In this document: in pieces, positions 50,723-58,324 of the stretch | Layout of the letters: each line of letters starts with the position of its first letter | Position numbering within the stretch: position 1 is the first letter of the stretch | Assembly (NCBI RefSeq): GCF_900129425.1 | Contig: NZ_LT670817.1 | Span: forward strand, 3,410,001 to 3,474,000 | Reading direction: 5' to 3' | DNA length: 64,000 nucleotides | Source of the DNA: Bradyrhizobium erythrophlei | GTDB lineage: Bacteria > Pseudomonadota > Alphaproteobacteria > Rhizobiales > Xanthobacteraceae | Notes under the pieces: model-generated | Databases searched by the model: none | Told to the model about the DNA's origin: nothing | Seen by the model: only the letters and a program-made list of their open reading frames with translations | Position numbers and translations under genes: made by a program

Positions 50723-51670
50723 CTAATTCAGCGCCTTCAGCCAGGCGCCGATTTCGCTCGCCGCTACGTTGGCCTGCTGCAGCAATTTGCCCATGGTGAA
50801 GAAGCCGTGGAATTGGCCGGGAAAAGTCCGGTGCGTCACGGCAACCCCGGCTTCCTTCAGTCGGCCCGCGTATTCGTCGCCTTCGTCGCGCAGGGGATCG
50901 GCGCCCGCGGTCAGCACGTAAGCCGGCGGCAGCCCGATCAGGGTGTTGGCGCGTGCCGGCGATGCCCGCCAGTCACCGGCGTCGGCGGCGTCGTTGAGAT
51001 AGTGGTCGCGAAACCATTTGACCACGGAATGCGTGAGCAGGAGGCTGGTCTCGGGCTCGCTGTGCGAGGGATGCGTCATCGCGAAATCGGTGGCCGGATA
51101 GATCAGCACCTGTCCTGCGATGGCGGGGCCGTTGCCGTCGCGCGCCGAGATCGCAACCACCGCGGCGAGGTTGCCGCCGGCGCTGTCGCCGCCGACCGTC
51201 AGCCGCGACGCATCGACGCCGAGTTGCCGCGCATGGTCGGCGATCCATTTGGTGGCGGCGATGGCGTCATCGACGGCGGCGGGAAATTTGTGCTCCGGCG
51301 CGAGCCGGTAGTCGACGGCGATGACGATGAGCTGACCTTCGTCGGCCAGCTTTCGGCACACCACGTCGTGGGAGTCGAGATCTCCGATCACCCAGCCGCC
51401 GCCGTGAAAGAATACCAGGCACGGCGCGAGATCGTTGGCCTTCCTGAGTTTTAGGGGCGTGTAGATGCGCGCGGGAATGGATCCCGCAGGCGAGGGGATC
51501 GCGAGCGGCCGCACCGAGTCGAGCGCGGGCGGCTCGGGATTGGTGACGACCCGGCCCTTCAGATAGAGCTCGCGCGCTTCGGCAGGTGAAACCGTTTCGT
51601 AAGGCGGCCGGCCGGATTCCTGAAACGCCTTGAAGACGGCGGCGGCGTCGGGATCGAGGGTGACGGGCAT
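50723..51670 (-). CDS. Alpha/beta hydrolase (hormone-sensitive-lipase family)
   Basis: A 315-residue HSL-type esterase. The oxyanion HGGG motif is in CLVFFHGGGWVIGDLDSHD (near 80), the nucleophile in TVGGDSAGGNLAAVVAISAR (Ser near 154), acidic residue near YVLTAGADPLRDEGDEY and His in GQFHGFFTMGKLL. The preceding VDYRLAPEHKFPAAVDDAIA is also diagnostic. Substrates are short acyl esters. Located 123 bp downstream of an SDR gene on the same strand, with which it may be co-transcribed. Confidence 0.92.
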   Translation of the reverse strand: MPVTLDPDAAAVFKAFQESGRPPYETVSPAEARELYLKGRVVTNPEPPALDSVRPLAIPSPAGSIPARIYTPLKLRKANDLAPCLVFFHGGGWVIGDLDSHDVVCRKLADEGQLIVIAVDYRLAPEHKFPAAVDDAIAATKWIADHARQLGVDASRLTVGGDSAGGNLAAVVAISARDGNGPAIAGQVLIYPATDFAMTHPSHSEPETSLLLTHSVVKWFRDHYLNDAADAGDWRASPARANTLIGLPPAYVLTAGADPLRDEGDEYAGRLKEAGVAVTHRTFPGQFHGFFTMGKLLQQANVAASEIGAWLKALN

Positions 51671-51698
51671 GGGGAGGGACCTGTTGATCTTGAATCCT

Positions 51699-51740
51699 GT
51701 CATTCCGGGTCTGGTCCTTCGGACCATCCCGGAATGACAA
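51699..51740. repeat. CATTCCGGG palindromic repeat
   Basis: GTCATTCCGGGTCTGGTCCT with GGACCATCCCGGAATGACAA: an inverted repeat between the SDR and hydrolase genes, of the type seen at 39622 and 40763. It may attenuate downstream transcription. Confidence 0.65.
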
Positions 51741-51793
51741 TCGTTTTAGCTCGCCCCGAGCGCACAGCGCGCTTGCGCCGGGAGTGACGATCT

Positions 51794-52573
51794 CTACCCC
51801 GCGATCCGGCCGCCGTCGACGGTGTAGGCGGAGCCCGAGACATAGCTGGCTTCGTCGGAGCCGAGGAACGCCACGATCGAGGCGACTTCGGAAGCCTGTC
51901 CGAGCCGGCGCGCCGGAATCCGCTCCACGATGCGTTCATTGGGAACCGGTGTGTTGCCGGGATTGCGGCCTTCGACGATCGCGCTCAGCATGCGGCTGTC
52001 GATCAGGCCGGGACAGACGCAGTTCACGCGCACGCCGGTCGTGCTGCATTCCACCGCGGCGGTTTTGGTGAGCCCGATCACCGCATGCTTGCTGGCGGTA
52101 TAGACCGCGATGTCCGGGGAGCCGATCAGGCCGGCGATCGAGGCGGTATTGATGATGCTGCCTTTGTTCTGCTTGAGCATGACCGGCAGCACATGCTTCA
52201 TTCCCAGGAATACGCCGACCACATTGACGTCGAGCACCCGGCGGAACGTCTCAAGCGAATATTTTGTGATCGGCGCGATATCGCCCTCGATGCCGGCATT
52301 GTTGTGAAAGACGTCGATGGTACCGAACTTGTCGACGGCGGCGCGGACATAGTCTGCAACCTCGTCCTCGCTGGTGACATCGGCGGACACGGCCAGCGCC
52401 TGCGCCGAGGCCGGCAAATCCCCGATCGCGTTCTGCAGCTCCTGCTCGCTGCGGTCGACCGCGACGATGCGCGCGCCGCGCTCGGCCAACAGGTGCATGG
52501 TCGCGCGTCCGATGACACCGGCAGCCCCGGTGACGACGGCGGCCTTGCCGTCCAGACGGATTCGATCGGGCAT
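51794..52573 (-). CDS. Short-chain dehydrogenase/reductase
   Basis: A 259-residue classical SDR: VTGAAGVIGRATMHLLAERG at 14-33, AVDRSE acidic residue near 40 (NAD preference), HNNAGIEG near 90, INTASIAGLIGSPDIAVYTA then SKHAV with Ser, Tyr and Lys all present and correctly spaced, and GSAYTVDGG at the end. Likely oxidises or reduces a hydroxy/oxo group; substrate unknown. Last chromosomal-type gene before the prophage. Confidence 0.92.
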   Translation of the reverse strand: MPDRIRLDGKAAVVTGAAGVIGRATMHLLAERGARIVAVDRSEQELQNAIGDLPASAQALAVSADVTSEDEVADYVRAAVDKFGTIDVFHNNAGIEGDIAPITKYSLETFRRVLDVNVVGVFLGMKHVLPVMLKQNKGSIINTASIAGLIGSPDIAVYTASKHAVIGLTKTAAVECSTTGVRVNCVCPGLIDSRMLSAIVEGRNPGNTPVPNERIVERIPARRLGQASEVASIVAFLGSDEASYVSGSAYTVDGGRIAG

Positions 52574-52734
52574 GGGTGGGATTCCTCTGGGCTCGTCCGG
52601 TTGTCCCGGATTTCTGGTGGTCCGGCGCCGGACGCGCGAACGTCGATCAGGCGGACTATTTCACTTGCGCCTTGGGCTGGCCAGTGGCGCAAGGCGCCGG
52701 TACCCGCCCTTTCCCCGCCGTATGCGGAGTGCTA

Positions 52735-52800
52735 GGTAGATTCCTTTGTTATTTCAATAACTTATAGAAGTTGTGATTTGATCCGTACCAGATTGCGTAC
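52735..52800. other. Probable left boundary of the integrated element
   Basis: Composition drops to AT-rich at about 52735 (TTTGTTATTTCAATAACTTA), and GTACCAG occurs twice within 20 bp (52786-52806), like integrase arm sites. No tRNA gene is present. The exact attachment core cannot be fixed without the other end. Confidence 0.35.
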
Positions 52801-52803
52801 CAG

Positions 52804-53028
52804 TTACTCAGGTTGCTGATCCTGAGGCGGGTTCGACCCAGCATCCTTAGCCTGAACACAGATCATAGTGATTACTGGTCTGATGCGCTGGTTAGGATTT
52901 AGAACGGGGTATGTCGCGCTCATTGCAAAGTTTTGACAGTTAGTCAGTGATGTATAGTTTCCGATGTGCTTTATGACTGGATCGTACCCGTTTGCACCAG
53001 TAACTATCAGAAGAAGCCAAAAGACCAT
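52804..53028 (-). CDS. Small hypothetical protein at the element edge
   Basis: A 74-residue product, MVFWLLLIVTGANGYDPVIK, with a hydrophobic N-terminus that may be a signal peptide, then NCQNFAMSATYPVLNPNQRI and VITMICVQAKDAG. GGAGG precedes the ATG at 53028. It lies beyond the integrase, a typical place for cargo or lysogenic conversion genes. Function unknown. Confidence 0.5.
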   Translation of the reverse strand: MVFWLLLIVTGANGYDPVIKHIGNYTSLTNCQNFAMSATYPVLNPNQRIRPVITMICVQAKDAGSNPPQDQQPE

Positions 53029-53111
53029 TTGCAGCCTCCGATATTCAATTGTGGTAGGTAGTCGCCAGGGCATCCAGGGTATCCAAGCATATCCGACTTC
53101 CGTCCCGGTTA

Positions 53112-54251
53112 TTACAGTTTTGATACCTCCAACAGTTCAGTGAACGTCTCTGGAGTCTCGTGCCGGTAGGTCTTGCGGATCGTCTCGACCGAGACACCGC
53201 AATAGAGGCTCACGGTTTCAATGTCGACCTTCTTCCCTGTCCGTCGATCTGGCGTCAGATACCAGGTGATCGCTGTATGCCGCAGCGTGTGACGCAAGAC
53301 CTTGCGTTCCTTTTCCTCAGTTGCGAGGCCGGCCCGCTCAACGACAGTTTCCCAACCATCGTGGATGCGGCGGACGCGCTTGCCCATGAACTCGATCACC
53401 GAGTGGTTCGAAACCCCGACCCGCGCCCATCGCCGCATGTGTGCCAGCAACCGGGGTGGCAGGGGGATGGTAGGCTGCCGCTTGCTAGTAGCCTCCTTGT
53501 TGTCAGGCTTCCGCTTGAAGATGCCACGCTCGAGGTCGACGTAACCACGATCGATCGCCGGAACGAGTGACGCGTTGCAGATGTCGCCATTGCGACTGCC
53601 GGTGTAGATGCCGATCAGGATATAGCGGGCGATGTGGCGCAACGTGTGTCGACCCTTGCTGGTGGACAGCTTGGTCTTCTTGCGCTCACGCCAGGCGGCC
53701 CACAACATTGCCGCCGCCTCATCACGGGTCAGGTATCGAATGCGAGATTTCGGAGCGTCCGGCAATGTCGCGCTGAATTTTGGTTGGATCCCGCCCTTCG
53801 TCTTCTTGACGCATCGGTTTATCGCGGCCTGCAACAATTTCAGATCGCGATGTGCCGATGGTTGTAGGACTCGCTCCTCGGCGTAACGTTCCTGCAAGTC
53901 GGCGGTGAGGTTGCCGATGGTGTAATCTTTGAACCAGTCCCCGATACGGGCGATCGCCGATAGCAGCTGGTTCTTGTAGGTCTGGTCTATCTTCCTTTTG
54001 TTGATGTGCTGCGCCTCCAGCATGATCACATCGACTATGCGGATCGAGTTGACGTCCGAGGTTGTAAGCGCCTTTTTTGGGTCGTGCTTTTTCGCGATGT
54101 ACCGGGCGAGGGCTTTTTCAGCTCCGACAGCATCAGCCTCATGGCATCCTGTGCCACGAGTAAGCTGTCCGTCTCGGATGACCCAGGTTGGGGCACGACC
54201 GTCTTTGTATTTTTTAAGGGTGACGTATGGGGCTTTGCGGCGACGCGGCAT
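53112..54251 (-). CDS. int: Phage-type tyrosine recombinase/integrase
   Basis: A 379-residue integrase. The catalytic domain carries Arg in IGIYTGSRNGD (near 218), HTLRHTAITW (H-x-x-R, near 318-327) and the nucleophile Tyr in VETIRKTYRHETPETF (near 362). An N-terminal SAM-like core-binding domain precedes it (IDQTYKNQLLSAIARIGDWF). It inserts and, with the excisionase, excises the element. Its 5' 217 bp overlap the excisionase-like gene in another frame. Position at the end of a leftward cluster fits an attL-proximal int. Confidence 0.95.
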   Translation of the reverse strand: MPRRRKAPYVTLKKYKDGRAPTWVIRDGQLTRGTGCHEADAVGAEKALARYIAKKHDPKKALTTSDVNSIRIVDVIMLEAQHINKRKIDQTYKNQLLSAIARIGDWFKDYTIGNLTADLQERYAEERVLQPSAHRDLKLLQAAINRCVKKTKGGIQPKFSATLPDAPKSRIRYLTRDEAAAMLWAAWRERKKTKLSTSKGRHTLRHIARYILIGIYTGSRNGDICNASLVPAIDRGYVDLERGIFKRKPDNKEATSKRQPTIPLPPRLLAHMRRWARVGVSNHSVIEFMGKRVRRIHDGWETVVERAGLATEEKERKVLRHTLRHTAITWYLTPDRRTGKKVDIETVSLYCGVSVETIRKTYRHETPETFTELLEVSKL

Positions 54252-54484
54252 GATGCTCTGTATTCCTCAATTGCGGCAAGTGTCACAAAATACTTTCCGG
54301 CGACAAACTCGTAGGTGATCTTTCCTGCGACCACCAGCCTCCGCAAAGCCGAGACGGACATCGATCCGTCTGGCCATGCGAGGCGGGCGGCAACATCCAG
54401 TCTCAGAGGGGTGGTGGGCGTGACGATGCCATCGGACGTCAGGGCGCTGAGGTCCGTCGTTCTCGCCCTTGCAGCCAAACTCAT
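54035..54484 (-). CDS. Excisionase-like helix-turn-helix protein
   Basis: A 149-residue protein. The N-terminal half (TTPLRLDVAARLAWPDGSMS, VSALRRLVVAGKITYEFVAG, then KYFVTLAAIEEYRASCRV) is a MerR/Xis-like winged HTH with a wing ending in a helix. The C-terminal tail is basic and low-complexity (KKPSPGTSRKSTTQKRRLQP). It overlaps the integrase start by 217 bp in a different frame, an arrangement I recall from other alphaproteobacterial integrase modules. Probably directs excision and may repress or load the integrase. Confidence 0.7.
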   Translation of the reverse strand: MSLAARARTTDLSALTSDGIVTPTTPLRLDVAARLAWPDGSMSVSALRRLVVAGKITYEFVAGKYFVTLAAIEEYRASCRVAAKPHTSPLKNTKTVVPQPGSSETDSLLVAQDAMRLMLSELKKPSPGTSRKSTTQKRRLQPRTSTRSA

Positions 54485-54610
54485 TTGCCAGTCTTTCCGA
54501 ATACGCTGTCGATGGTGGGTTCTGCAGTCCGTGGTGTCGCGGACCAACTCTTGATCGGCCAGCGACCATCTCGCCACCGGGTTCGGCAAACCCGTTTCCG
54601 GGTTGTATTG

Positions 54611-54988
54611 TTAGTCAGGACGGCGGGAGAGCCGGGTCAGATCCTCGCCGTTCATCGCCAGCCGCTTCATCTCTTGGATCAGGAAGGTGACCGCGACACC
54701 GATGTTCGGGAAGTCTGCGCCGTAGCTGCGGAAGCCGCTCCAGCCCTCGGGATAGATCATCGGCGATTCCTCGAAAGCGTCCTCCTCGCCATTGCGGCGG
54801 TCGAAGACTGCATCGAGCTGTCCGACACCAGCCTGGAACAGCTCGCCCTTCGAGGCGTCGACGCGCTCGTTGGCCGGGCCCCACATCTCGTTCTGCCGCT
54901 CCAGCTCCTTCGCGATGAAGTCGAGGGCGGCTCTTTCTGCTTGTTTAGCGTCCAAGTTCAGTTCCTTATTTGCAGCAAAAATTTGCAT
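54611..54988 (-). CDS. Phage early hypothetical protein
   Basis: A 125-residue acidic protein, KQAERAALDFIAKELERQNE, MWGPANERVDASKGELFQAG, and a C-terminal NIGVAVTFLIQEMKRLAMNG. The ATG at 54988 lies inside a copy of the 16-bp operator-like motif; an alternative TTG at 54955 has AAGGA 7 nt upstream and would start LDAKQAERAAL. Family not certain (a small phage protein). Confidence 0.6.
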   Translation of the reverse strand: MQIFAANKELNLDAKQAERAALDFIAKELERQNEMWGPANERVDASKGELFQAGVGQLDAVFDRRNGEEDAFEESPMIYPEGWSGFRSYGADFPNIGVAVTFLIQEMKRLAMNGEDLTRLSRRPD

Positions 54989-54997
54989 TCAAGCGCA
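54982..54997 (-). promoter_or_regulatory. 16-bp operator-like motif, imperfect copy A
   Basis: Plus strand TTTGCATTCAAGCGCA, 14 of 16 matching. It contains the ATG (54988) of the small early gene and is followed within 13 bp by another TTTGC-A-GCAAA palindrome (about 54969-54979). Confidence 0.5.
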
Positions 54998-55015
54998 CCA
55001 ATCGTCAAGCAAAAT

Positions 55016-55426
55016 CTAGTATTTCTTGCCCCCTTTCTTCACCCGGTTCTCGTGCGTGTGATCCGGTCTCACGAGGTTGAAGGCGGACTTCTCGCGGGCA
55101 GCGGCACCGAGGTTCAGTTTCAGCGCGCCGCCGAGATCTTCGATGCGGATCAGGGCGTCGGCCAACTCAACCTCGAGTCCGAGGCGGTGAGGCAGCTTGT
55201 CATCCATCAGGTCCTTGCGATCGGCCTCCATGGCCTCACAGATCTCGCTGACGGTCAGCAGCAGCTTGGTCGGTACGATCAGCGGCTTCTTCGTCAGGTC
55301 TTCTCCGGTGGCCGGATCGGTCCACCAATGGGCATTCATCTTGTGGCAGATTGCCACGAGAGCGTTCACGGCTCTTTCCAGTTCGAGCAGGTCCGCTTCG
55401 GTGAAGTTGTCGTTTGCGACGATCAT
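55016..55426 (-). CDS. MazG-like nucleotide pyrophosphohydrolase, phage
   Basis: A 136-residue all-alpha NTP-PPase-like protein. Metal-binding acidic motifs are seen as TVSEICEAMEADRKDLMDDK and RLGLEVELADALIRIEDLGG (E-x-x-D type), followed by NLGAAAREKSAFNLVRPDHT and the basic KGGKKY tail. Phage MazG-like enzymes hydrolyse noncanonical dNTPs or lower ppGpp. ATG at 55426 with GGAG 5 nt upstream; its start overlaps the stop of the preceding gene, so translation is coupled. Confidence 0.75.
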   Translation of the reverse strand: MIVANDNFTEADLLELERAVNALVAICHKMNAHWWTDPATGEDLTKKPLIVPTKLLLTVSEICEAMEADRKDLMDDKLPHRLGLEVELADALIRIEDLGGALKLNLGAAAREKSAFNLVRPDHTHENRVKKGGKKY

Positions 55427-55428
55427 TC

Positions 55429-55752
55429 TCACTCCTTAAATCGCAGCTCGTCGGCGAGGTCCTCGAACATCCTGATGACGTCCTTCTGGCAGCGACCCTT
55501 CTTGTCGTTCCAGTCAAACGGATGTTCTGTGACCTGGCCCTTGATCAGGGAAACGAAGCGCGCGTACGCGCCTTGGTCTTCTTTGCCTGCGGCGCGGCGG
55601 ATGCATCCTTCGATATCGAAGCATCGTGCCGTGTCACTGAATACCGGGACCGACTTACCATGCCGGTCCCTTGCGAGGGTCTTCTGTGTCCAGCGTCCTG
55701 GCTTGGAGAACATCAGAAGACAGCGCTCCACGATCTCCAGCTCGGTTAACAT
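55429..55752 (-). CDS. DUF6197-like phage hypothetical protein
   Basis: A 107-residue protein. MLTELEIVERCLLMFSKPGR then WTQKTLARDRHGKSVPVFSD and CFDIEGCIRRAAGKED fits the pattern of DUF6197, small phage proteins of unknown function. Followed immediately by the MazG-like gene with overlapping stop/start signals, so the two are one operon. Confidence 0.6.
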   Translation of the reverse strand: MLTELEIVERCLLMFSKPGRWTQKTLARDRHGKSVPVFSDTARCFDIEGCIRRAAGKEDQGAYARFVSLIKGQVTEHPFDWNDKKGRCQKDVIRMFEDLADELRFKE

Positions 55753-55840
55753 CAGATCGCAAGGTCCGTCAGCTCATCGAGCCAGCAAAAGCCCCGCAGC
55801 CAATTTGCCGGATGCTTGGTGATCCTCCCGGTGACCTGCA

Positions 55841-56185
55841 TCAGCCGCCGCGCTTCGTGGAGCGGTAGGGATAGGCCTTGGAGTAATCGATGTGGTGCTC
55901 GCGCTTCACCGGCACGAACTTGATCGGCTTGCCCGCGATCTCCTTCATCAGGGCGTCGACGCTTTCCTTGTGCTTCCGCGGATGGAGAACGGCGAGTGCT
56001 TCAACGAGCGTCGTGACTTCAGCACGTTCCTTGCCGGTCAGGCAGCGAGTGGCTTGCGCCCGGCTTCCGGCCGGCTGGTAGTAGAGCTTCTTCTTGACCT
56101 TGCGTCTTTGATGCTGAGACGTAAGGAAGTGCATGGCCTTCAGCAGGCCCATCTGCGTGTCGTCGAGTGTTGCAGTCGCGTCCAT
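55841..56185 (-). CDS. Basic phage hypothetical protein
   Basis: A 114-residue Lys/Arg-rich protein, DDTQMGLLKAMHFLTSQHQR, RKVKKKLYYQPAGSRAQATR, ending KAYPYRSTKRGG. The ATG at 56185 follows GAGAGGA; an upstream start at 56209 overlaps the preceding gene. The charge suggests nucleic-acid binding; no family recognised. Confidence 0.55.
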   Translation of the reverse strand: MDATATLDDTQMGLLKAMHFLTSQHQRRKVKKKLYYQPAGSRAQATRCLTGKERAEVTTLVEALAVLHPRKHKESVDALMKEIAGKPIKFVPVKREHHIDYSKAYPYRSTKRGG

Positions 56186-56205
56186 TTGGTCCTCTCTTTG
56201 TGAAC

Positions 56206-56436
56206 TCATGAGCCATGCAGCGAGCGAATGCGCCGCCTGACCTGCTGCCGGGTAAAATTGTTTGCGTAGGGGGTGCGCGGAGATGAAGCGAAGGGGACCG
56301 AATGCCAGGCGCCTCTGAATTTGAAGCGGACCAGGTGGTGTCTCTTCTTGTCGTGATCGACAATGAAGTCTTCGATCTCTCCGTTATCCTTCAGTGCCTG
56401 AATCTCTTTCTGCACCTCGCGCACGTGACTTTTCAT
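56206..56436 (-). CDS. HicA-like small phage protein
   Basis: A 76-residue protein with a dsRBD-like pattern: REVQKEIQALKDNGEIEDFI, HDKKRHHLVRFKFRGAWHSV, PFASSPRTPYANNFTRQQVR. The H-x3-F strand and basic C-terminal helix resemble HicA mRNA-interferase folds, but no HicB antitoxin is adjacent. AGAGGGG precedes the ATG at 56436. Overlaps the HNH gene by 53 bp. Confidence 0.5.
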   Translation of the reverse strand: MKSHVREVQKEIQALKDNGEIEDFIVDHDKKRHHLVRFKFRGAWHSVPFASSPRTPYANNFTRQQVRRRIRSLHGS

Positions 56437-56890
56437 CTTTGCCCCTCTTTGAAAACGGCCGGTATGGCCACTTCTTCTTCGGGCGTTTCGGAGTCGCATC
56501 GACCTCCGCGTCGGGGTCGACCTTGGCCAGCATCCGACGCCTGAACTCTTCCGTTTCTCTCGCTATCCGCTTGGTGCGGGCGATCTCGGTGACGTCACCG
56601 CGCGTCAGCTCGTCCTTCGAGCCGAAGGTTTTCTGCGCGTGACAGTCGATGTGTTTTGCGAAGATGAACTCCGGATCGTTGGATCTCGGAGTGGTGTCCT
56701 TCGCTTCGGGATCCCAGCAGCGCAGCTGCACTGCGGGGAAGTGATCAAATTGCGTGTCGTCCAGCTTCCCAAGACGCTCCCCGCAGGTGGCGCACAGACT
56801 GTGCTGCCTGATCACGACCTTGAGCTTTACGGTGACCGGAATGGCCTTTCTGAAGCCTGGAGGCGGAGCTGCGGGGAGCGTCGTTTGCAT
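56384..56890 (-). CDS. HNH-like zinc-binding phage protein
   Basis: A 168-residue protein. CATCGERLG (C-x2-C), then FDHFPAVQL and FAKHIDCHAQKTFGSKDEL (D-H...H-x2-C-H) form the treble-clef pattern of HNH nucleases, usual in phage holliday-junction or recombination helper enzymes. The C-terminus is basic and rich in Lys, Arg and Pro. The ATG at 56890 lies only 8 nt after a -10-like TAGATT, so the mRNA may be leaderless. Confidence 0.6.
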   Translation of the reverse strand: MQTTLPAAPPPGFRKAIPVTVKLKVVIRQHSLCATCGERLGKLDDTQFDHFPAVQLRCWDPEAKDTTPRSNDPEFIFAKHIDCHAQKTFGSKDELTRGDVTEIARTKRIARETEEFRRRMLAKVDPDAEVDATPKRPKKKWPYRPFSKRGKDEKSRARGAERDSGTEG

Positions 56891-56900
56891 TTGCTCTAAT

Positions 56901-57170
56901 CTATTTGCATTCAAGCAAAAGATCAAGCAAATTTTCGAGCCGATCCCTTCGGGTGATGGCCCTAATCCAGGCCTGCTTTCCTCCTTCGGTGACCTGTCCG
57001 TCCTCGGTCAGAAAGCCGCTACGGATCATCGCCTCGATCGTGCGGCGCTGCCACGGCTGGACCTTGATGCCGACCGCATGGCCGAGCGCTTCCACCCAGG
57101 CGAGATATGCCGGGGCGTGCTCGTCCATGACGCGGACCTGGGCCTTAGACATTCTGGGACGTCTCGGCAT
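56901..57170 (-). CDS. Winged-helix-like phage hypothetical protein
   Basis: An 89-residue protein, MDEHAPAYLAWVEALGHAVG, IKVQPWQRRTIEAMIRSGFL, TEDGQVTEGGKQAWIRAITR, with the L-x-x-E-G-x-V-T-x-x-G pattern of a winged helix. Starts at 57170 inside the preceding gene (or 57152). Its last codons (LECK then TAG) are encoded by the 16-bp operator-like motif at 56904-56919. Confidence 0.6.
   Translation of the reverse strand: MPRRPRMSKAQVRVMDEHAPAYLAWVEALGHAVGIKVQPWQRRTIEAMIRSGFLTEDGQVTEGGKQAWIRAITRRDRLENLLDLLLECK
56904..56919 (-). promoter_or_regulatory. 16-bp operator-like motif, copy B
   Basis: TTTGCTTGAATGCAAA on the minus strand. It fills the spacer between a -35-like TTGATC and a -10-like TAGATT that would drive the HNH gene. 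Exact match to copies C and D. Confidence 0.7.
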
Positions 57171-57423
57171 GTTCGTCGCTCTCGAACTTGATATTGACGA
57201 GTCCGTTTCCGCCCAGCCACGCCAGTAGCTTCAGCGATGGAACATAGCGGATGCGTCTTCCGTCCTCCTTGACCTGGACGATGGTGCCTCGCGGCCACCG
57301 CGGCGGAGCCTTCCAACCCTTCGGCGTGGTCACCAGGATCTGGGCTTCCTCAAGCGGCATGCCCAAACTCCTGGCCGACCGCAGCGATGCTACGCAGGAT
57401 TTCCCGAGGTCTGATGGCGTCAT
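57145..57423 (-). CDS. Phage hypothetical protein
   Basis: A 92-residue protein, EEAQILVTTPKGWKAPPRWP, RGTIVQVKEDGRRIRYVPSL, KLLAWLGGNGLVNIKFESDE. The beta-rich PRGTIVQVKEDGRRIRYVP stretch suggests a small barrel. Start ATG overlaps the previous stop (ATGA), so it is translationally coupled. Function unknown. Confidence 0.6.
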   Translation of the reverse strand: MTPSDLGKSCVASLRSARSLGMPLEEAQILVTTPKGWKAPPRWPRGTIVQVKEDGRRIRYVPSLKLLAWLGGNGLVNIKFESDEHAETSQNV

Positions 57424-57827
57424 GCCGGCACCAGATCGGCCAGAGTTGACTTCACGCGCTCGATGACGCGAGCCGAGAAGTTGTCCGGGTGACGTGGGTC
57501 GGTGATGATGCCGTCCTCGATGACGAGGTTGTCGCCGTCATCCTTGGCTGTATGCGGGTTGCTCGCATGCCACATGCCGTAGAAGTTCCGGATCGACATG
57601 CCTGCGAACATCAGGCAGCCAGCGTGGCCCGGAGCGTCCGGATCGATGCGCCCGCCACCCATCTTGAGCAGGGGCAAGTGCCAGCTCACTGGATCGAGCC
57701 AGCGCTTCATCCCCTCGGCATCAGCCTGCACGCGCTTGAGCACGTCGGCGACCACGCCTTCCTCGTCCAGGTACTGGCCAAGCCATTCCTGGCTGTTGCG
57801 CGGCTCAGCTTTAACAACGTCCGACAT
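57420..57827 (-). CDS. Phage hypothetical protein
   Basis: A 135-residue protein, SDVVKAEPRNSQEWLGQYLD, WHLPLLKMGGGRIDPDAPGH, AGCLMFAGMSIRNFYGMWHA, then SNPHTAKDDGDNLVIEDGII. No recognised domain. ATG overlaps the stop of the preceding gene (TAATG) and its own stop overlaps the next start (ATGA): a tightly coupled operon. A longer frame upstream in the same phase runs antisense-free through the neighbouring gene and is not used. Confidence 0.65.
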   Translation of the reverse strand: MSDVVKAEPRNSQEWLGQYLDEEGVVADVLKRVQADAEGMKRWLDPVSWHLPLLKMGGGRIDPDAPGHAGCLMFAGMSIRNFYGMWHASNPHTAKDDGDNLVIEDGIITDPRHPDNFSARVIERVKSTLADLVPA

Positions 57828-58303
57828 TATGCGGCTTCCTTCTCTTCCTTGTAGTTGGCCTCGGCCCTGGCTTCCTTGAGCAGGAGCGACAGGTCGACGC
57901 CGGGGATGATGTTGGTCTCGATGATCTCCATGGCCTTGTCGAAGTAGGCCTTGAAGGTTTCCTCGTTCATTGCGTCGAACGCGGTGGAGGAGGGGATCAT
58001 GATGATCTCGCCGGCCGTGGTCATGATCGGCTCGACCACGCCGCAGCCGAGCAGCAACGTCTTGTGCAGGCTGTCCTCGGACACGAACAGGTCGGTGTTC
58101 TTCACCACCAAGCGCAGCACGACGCGATACAGCCGGTGCCGCGGCGCGCTCCGCTGCTGGGCGAGGTTGACACGGAGAACCTTGTTGAAGGGCAGCTCCT
58201 CGAACATGTCGCGGTCGTAATTCGCATACGGCACGAGATGTCCATCTTCGTTCTTGATGACGAAGATCCATGGGTTCTTGGACTTGCTGGTCGCTTTGCT
58301 CAT
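57827..58303 (-). CDS. DUF1367-like phage protein
   Basis: A 158-residue protein. LPFNKVLRVNLAQQRSAPRH near the N-terminus, then LYRVVLRLVVKNTDLFVSED, IIMIPSSTAFDAMNEETFKA and YFDKAMEIIETNIIPGVDLS, resembles the DUF1367 family of phage recombination-region genes. In other phages it lies beside annealing proteins and NinB-type genes, as here. Moderately confident family call; function unknown. Confidence 0.6.
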   Translation of the reverse strand: MSKATSKSKNPWIFVIKNEDGHLVPYANYDRDMFEELPFNKVLRVNLAQQRSAPRHRLYRVVLRLVVKNTDLFVSEDSLHKTLLLGCGVVEPIMTTAGEIIMIPSSTAFDAMNEETFKAYFDKAMEIIETNIIPGVDLSLLLKEARAEANYKEEKEAA

Positions 58304-58324
58304 CGGTGCAGTCTCAGGCTCATG

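Noticed and set aside
52600..52800. tRNA gene as attachment site of the prophage
   Set aside because: No tRNA structure is found between the SDR gene and the integrase; the attachment core remains undefined.
57828..58271. Upstream extension of the 57420-57827 frame
   Set aside because: It lies entirely inside the DUF1367-like gene in another frame and is Arg/His-rich, as expected for a shifted frame; the TAATG-coupled start at 57827 is clear.
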